Assembly: GCA_964403325.1 (NCBI GenBank)
Contig: CAYOFO010000016.1
Location: 1-23,099, forward strand
Source: CAZQNF01 sp964403325
GTDB taxonomy: Bacteria; Patescibacteriota; Patescibacteriia; Magasanikbacterales; GWA2-37-8
Length of the DNA stretch: 23,099 bases
Direction of reading: 5' to 3'
A program made the position numbers and the translations under genes. Positions 21,172-23,099 of the stretch are shown one piece after another (position 1 is the first letter of the stretch; every line of letters starts with the position of its first letter). The notes beneath the pieces were generated by a model. The model was not told where the DNA came from, did no database searches, and worked only from the letters and a program-made list of their open reading frames with translations.

Positions 21172-23099
21172 TTATGGTCTAACGGCAGCAAAACTCCAGA
21201 CCGTATCAGCGTGCAAAATATGGGGTGCAATGGAGATTCCGTTTTGCGCATTTTCGACGTTGGTGCCATTTTTCCAGATAATTTTCCAGTCGCCGGGGAG
21301 AATAATTTGGCTTTCAAAGGAGGAATTGACGCCGGATTGCGGTTGGGCTACCAGTTGGTAGTGGGCAGTCGTTGGAGAGGAATAAAATATTTTTTGCCAT
21401 TCTTTTAAAGAAGTAGTGTTGGGGGAGTCGGGCGAAAAATGAAAGGGTAGGCGATACGTAAGGACAGCGGTAGAAGTGGCGCCCGGGTTGGTCACCAACC
21501 AGTTGCCGAAAACGGTTTTGTCAAATTCCCGAGTGATTTCTGTGTGGCTGAGCGGCTCATAGGTAGCGCTTTTGGTGATTTGGTCGAGCAGATCATCTTT
21601 TTTGGACCAATTTTGCGGCGCGCGACTATTTTCGCTTGAAGGCCGGCTAAAACCAGAAGCGCTTAGGAGTTCACTGCCAGCGGGAACATACAAGCGTAAG
21701 AAATCTATGTTGGGAGCCCCGTAGAATTCTTCATTTTGGCTGCCGGAATGGCGACGGGTGATAATAACCGTATCGGTAATGGTCCCGTCAGCAGCAATGA
21801 CAGCCTCATGGCTGATAGATTGTTGAATTTTAGCATCACTTTTTTGTCCCTGCACATTCGTATTTACCGCCAAAAGATAATCTTGGTTCTGCGCAGTTGG
21901 TAGCACTGCTCCGGCCCAGCCAAAAGAGCGCATTAAATTTTCTGTGGTAGGTTCGGTAAAATAAGCTTGAATTTCTTTGTAGGACAAGGCTTCGTTTAAG
22001 CTGCTTAAGACCGCGATGAGGTCTTTGGGTTGCAGGTTTTTGAGTGAGTCAATAAATTTTGGCGCAAGTTCTCCGAGGATGGCTTTTGGTTTATTGAGAG
22101 TTTTTTCCGGTCCTTTTTCTACCACCGCTTGTAAAAGCGGTACAGCATTGTCTTGGGTAAGGGTAAGGCCTCGCTGCGTGCTCGTGAGTGGACCAATGAT
22201 GGCGAGCAAGCGTTCGAGAACAGTCGAATTAATGGCGATCACACCGTCAGCGGTGACATTGCGACTGTGGCGATAAAACCAGAGAATTTTTTCGGCGCTG
22301 GTAGGAAAATCTGGGAAATAATTGGCGTCCTGAAATTCCCAGCGTGAATTGGTGAATAAAAGAGGTTGTGGTGGTTCAAGGTATTCGTTGAGTTGGCCTT
22401 GCAGGTCGTAGGTGCCGCCCGCGGGGACATCAAGCTTGAGAATATTTCCATCTTTCATTTCAAGAGTAGCGAAGCTGCCCATAAAACCACCGGTGGGTCG
22501 GATTTCATCCGGATTTTGGAAAATGAGTAAATAGCGCCGGAAACCGTTGCCGCCAAAAATTTCTTTAACGGCTTGGGTTAGGTCGCGCAAACTGGCGAGA
22601 TCATGTACAAAGACCTGAAAAAGTTTGGTAAATTCTTGAAAGGTTTGTTGTTTATCGGACGGCAAAGTATCGGGGGTTGTATTGTTGAGGTAGGTGAGGG
22701 CCTGTTCATAATTGGGAAGAGCTGTGTCAAGAGTCTGGGTAATGGTATCAAGGCGCTTGGTAATGGTAGTACTGCTCATTTTGTTTGAAGCGGCAGTAAA
22801 GCCTTCGAGCAAGTAACTGTTGCCGATAGCAATTTTTTGTCCGGCCAACAAGAGATTTTGTCGACTTCTTACCTCGCTGCCGACAATGGGTACGGCGCTT
22901 ACAATATTTTGCAGCAAACGATGTTCGTTTTCGAGCACGGATAAAGCGGCATCAAAACGGTGAATAGCCTGGTTGGTAGAAGTGCTGGCGGCAAAGAAAT
23001 TGGCACTCATTAGGGAGGAGGCCGAATCTTGTAAGGCCATAAATCCGGCAGTGCCGTTTTCTACCACTTTATTTTTGGTAGATTGTAGACTGTAATAGT
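21172..23099 (-). CDS. DUF4012 family envelope protein (5' end outside window)
   Basis: The frame is open from the stop at 21172-21174 to the right edge, so the N-terminus is missing; the GTG at 23067 is not needed as a start. The visible ~640 residues contain the DUF4012 signature RYLLIFQNPDEIRPTGGFMGSFA, followed by DVPAGGTYDLQGQL, a WEFQDANYFPDFPTSAEKILWFY stretch and DGVIAINSTVLERLL. The first part is helical, with IVSAVPIVGSEVRSRQNLLLAGQ. DUF4012 proteins are widespread in CPR and Actinobacteria and are related by fold to LytR-CpsA-Psr-type envelope proteins; their role is not settled. A membrane anchor probably lies upstream of the window. It is followed at 23 nt by the DUF11-like gene. 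Confidence 0.85.
   Translation of the reverse strand, partial: YYSLQSTKNKVVENGTAGFMALQDSASSLMSANFFAASTSTNQAIHRFDAALSVLENEHRLLQNIVSAVPIVGSEVRSRQNLLLAGQKIAIGNSYLLEGFTAASNKMSSTTITKRLDTITQTLDTALPNYEQALTYLNNTTPDTLPSDKQQTFQEFTKLFQVFVHDLASLRDLTQAVKEIFGGNGFRRYLLIFQNPDEIRPTGGFMGSFATLEMKDGNILKLDVPAGGTYDLQGQLNEYLEPPQPLLFTNSRWEFQDANYFPDFPTSAEKILWFYRHSRNVTADGVIAINSTVLERLLAIIGPLTSTQRGLTLTQDNAVPLLQAVVEKGPEKTLNKPKAILGELAPKFIDSLKNLQPKDLIAVLSSLNEALSYKEIQAYFTEPTTENLMRSFGWAGAVLPTAQNQDYLLAVNTNVQGQKSDAKIQQSISHEAVIAADGTITDTVIITRRHSGSQNEEFYGAPNIDFLRLYVPAGSELLSASGFSRPSSENSRAPQNWSKKDDLLDQITKSATYEPLSHTEITREFDKTVFGNWLVTNPGATSTAVLTYRLPFHFSPDSPNTTSLKEWQKIFYSSPTTAHYQLVAQPQSGVNSSFESQIILPGDWKIIWKNGTNVENAQNGISIAPHILHADTVWSFAAVRP

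Noticed and set aside
1..23099. tRNA, rRNA, CRISPR arrays, transposase genes or attachment sites
   Set aside because: I looked for cloverleaf ends, regularly spaced repeats and transposase motifs and found none I could support.

Overview
The window looks like a chromosomal segment of a Candidate Phyla Radiation (Patescibacteria, Parcubacteria-like) bacterium. The inference rests on the gene mix: a DUF4012 envelope protein, a baseplate-J-like membrane protein, a PilB-type ATPase, a compact four-domain S1 protein, FtsH, and many short orphan membrane proteins. It also rests on near-total absence of Shine-Dalgarno sites; most starts follow T- or A-rich tracts. No database search was possible, so the phylum call is inference.

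Layout. 1-434: C-terminal end of an unknown gene, followed by a GC-rich non-coding patch. 745-4469 (minus): an apparent operon of a metallo-beta-lactamase-fold protein that has lost its metal ligands, a one-TM protein and GyrA, driven by a promoter at 4509-4537. 4470-4872: a repeat-rich spacer. 4873-5055: a small GC-rich gene for a secreted cationic peptide, followed by three tandem hairpins. 5188-8475: rpsA with a structured leader, then ftsH. 8861-9244: a second GC-rich gene (DUF2325-like), again followed by hairpins. 9523-12236: a multi-TM protein and a PilB/GspE ATPase. 12414-13850: an AT-rich orphan. 14096-15238: a baseplate-J-like membrane protein. 15242-19301: a promoter, a compact T-box riboswitch and the operon hpt - GNAT - thrS - miaA. 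19298-23099 (minus): a DUF11-like adhesin-type protein and a DUF4012 protein that runs off the window.

The two strongest signals are these. (1) The leader at 15277-15425 has a canonical T-box antiterminator: helix A1, a 7-nt UGGAACC bulge, helix A2, and a mutually exclusive intrinsic terminator. It sits on a very short Stem I with a plausible Thr (ACC) specifier, ahead of an operon that contains thrS. (2) The two small GC-rich genes (4873-5055 and 8861-9244) are the only ones in the window with strong Shine-Dalgarno sites. They share a 16-nt upstream motif, good promoters, G/C-rich coding and a TAG stop embedded in a hairpin. They therefore look like a distinct class of gene in this genome.

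Functionally, rpsA, ftsH, gyrA, thrS, miaA and hpt are core translation, proteostasis, topology and salvage genes. The remaining genes are mostly cell-surface proteins of unknown role.
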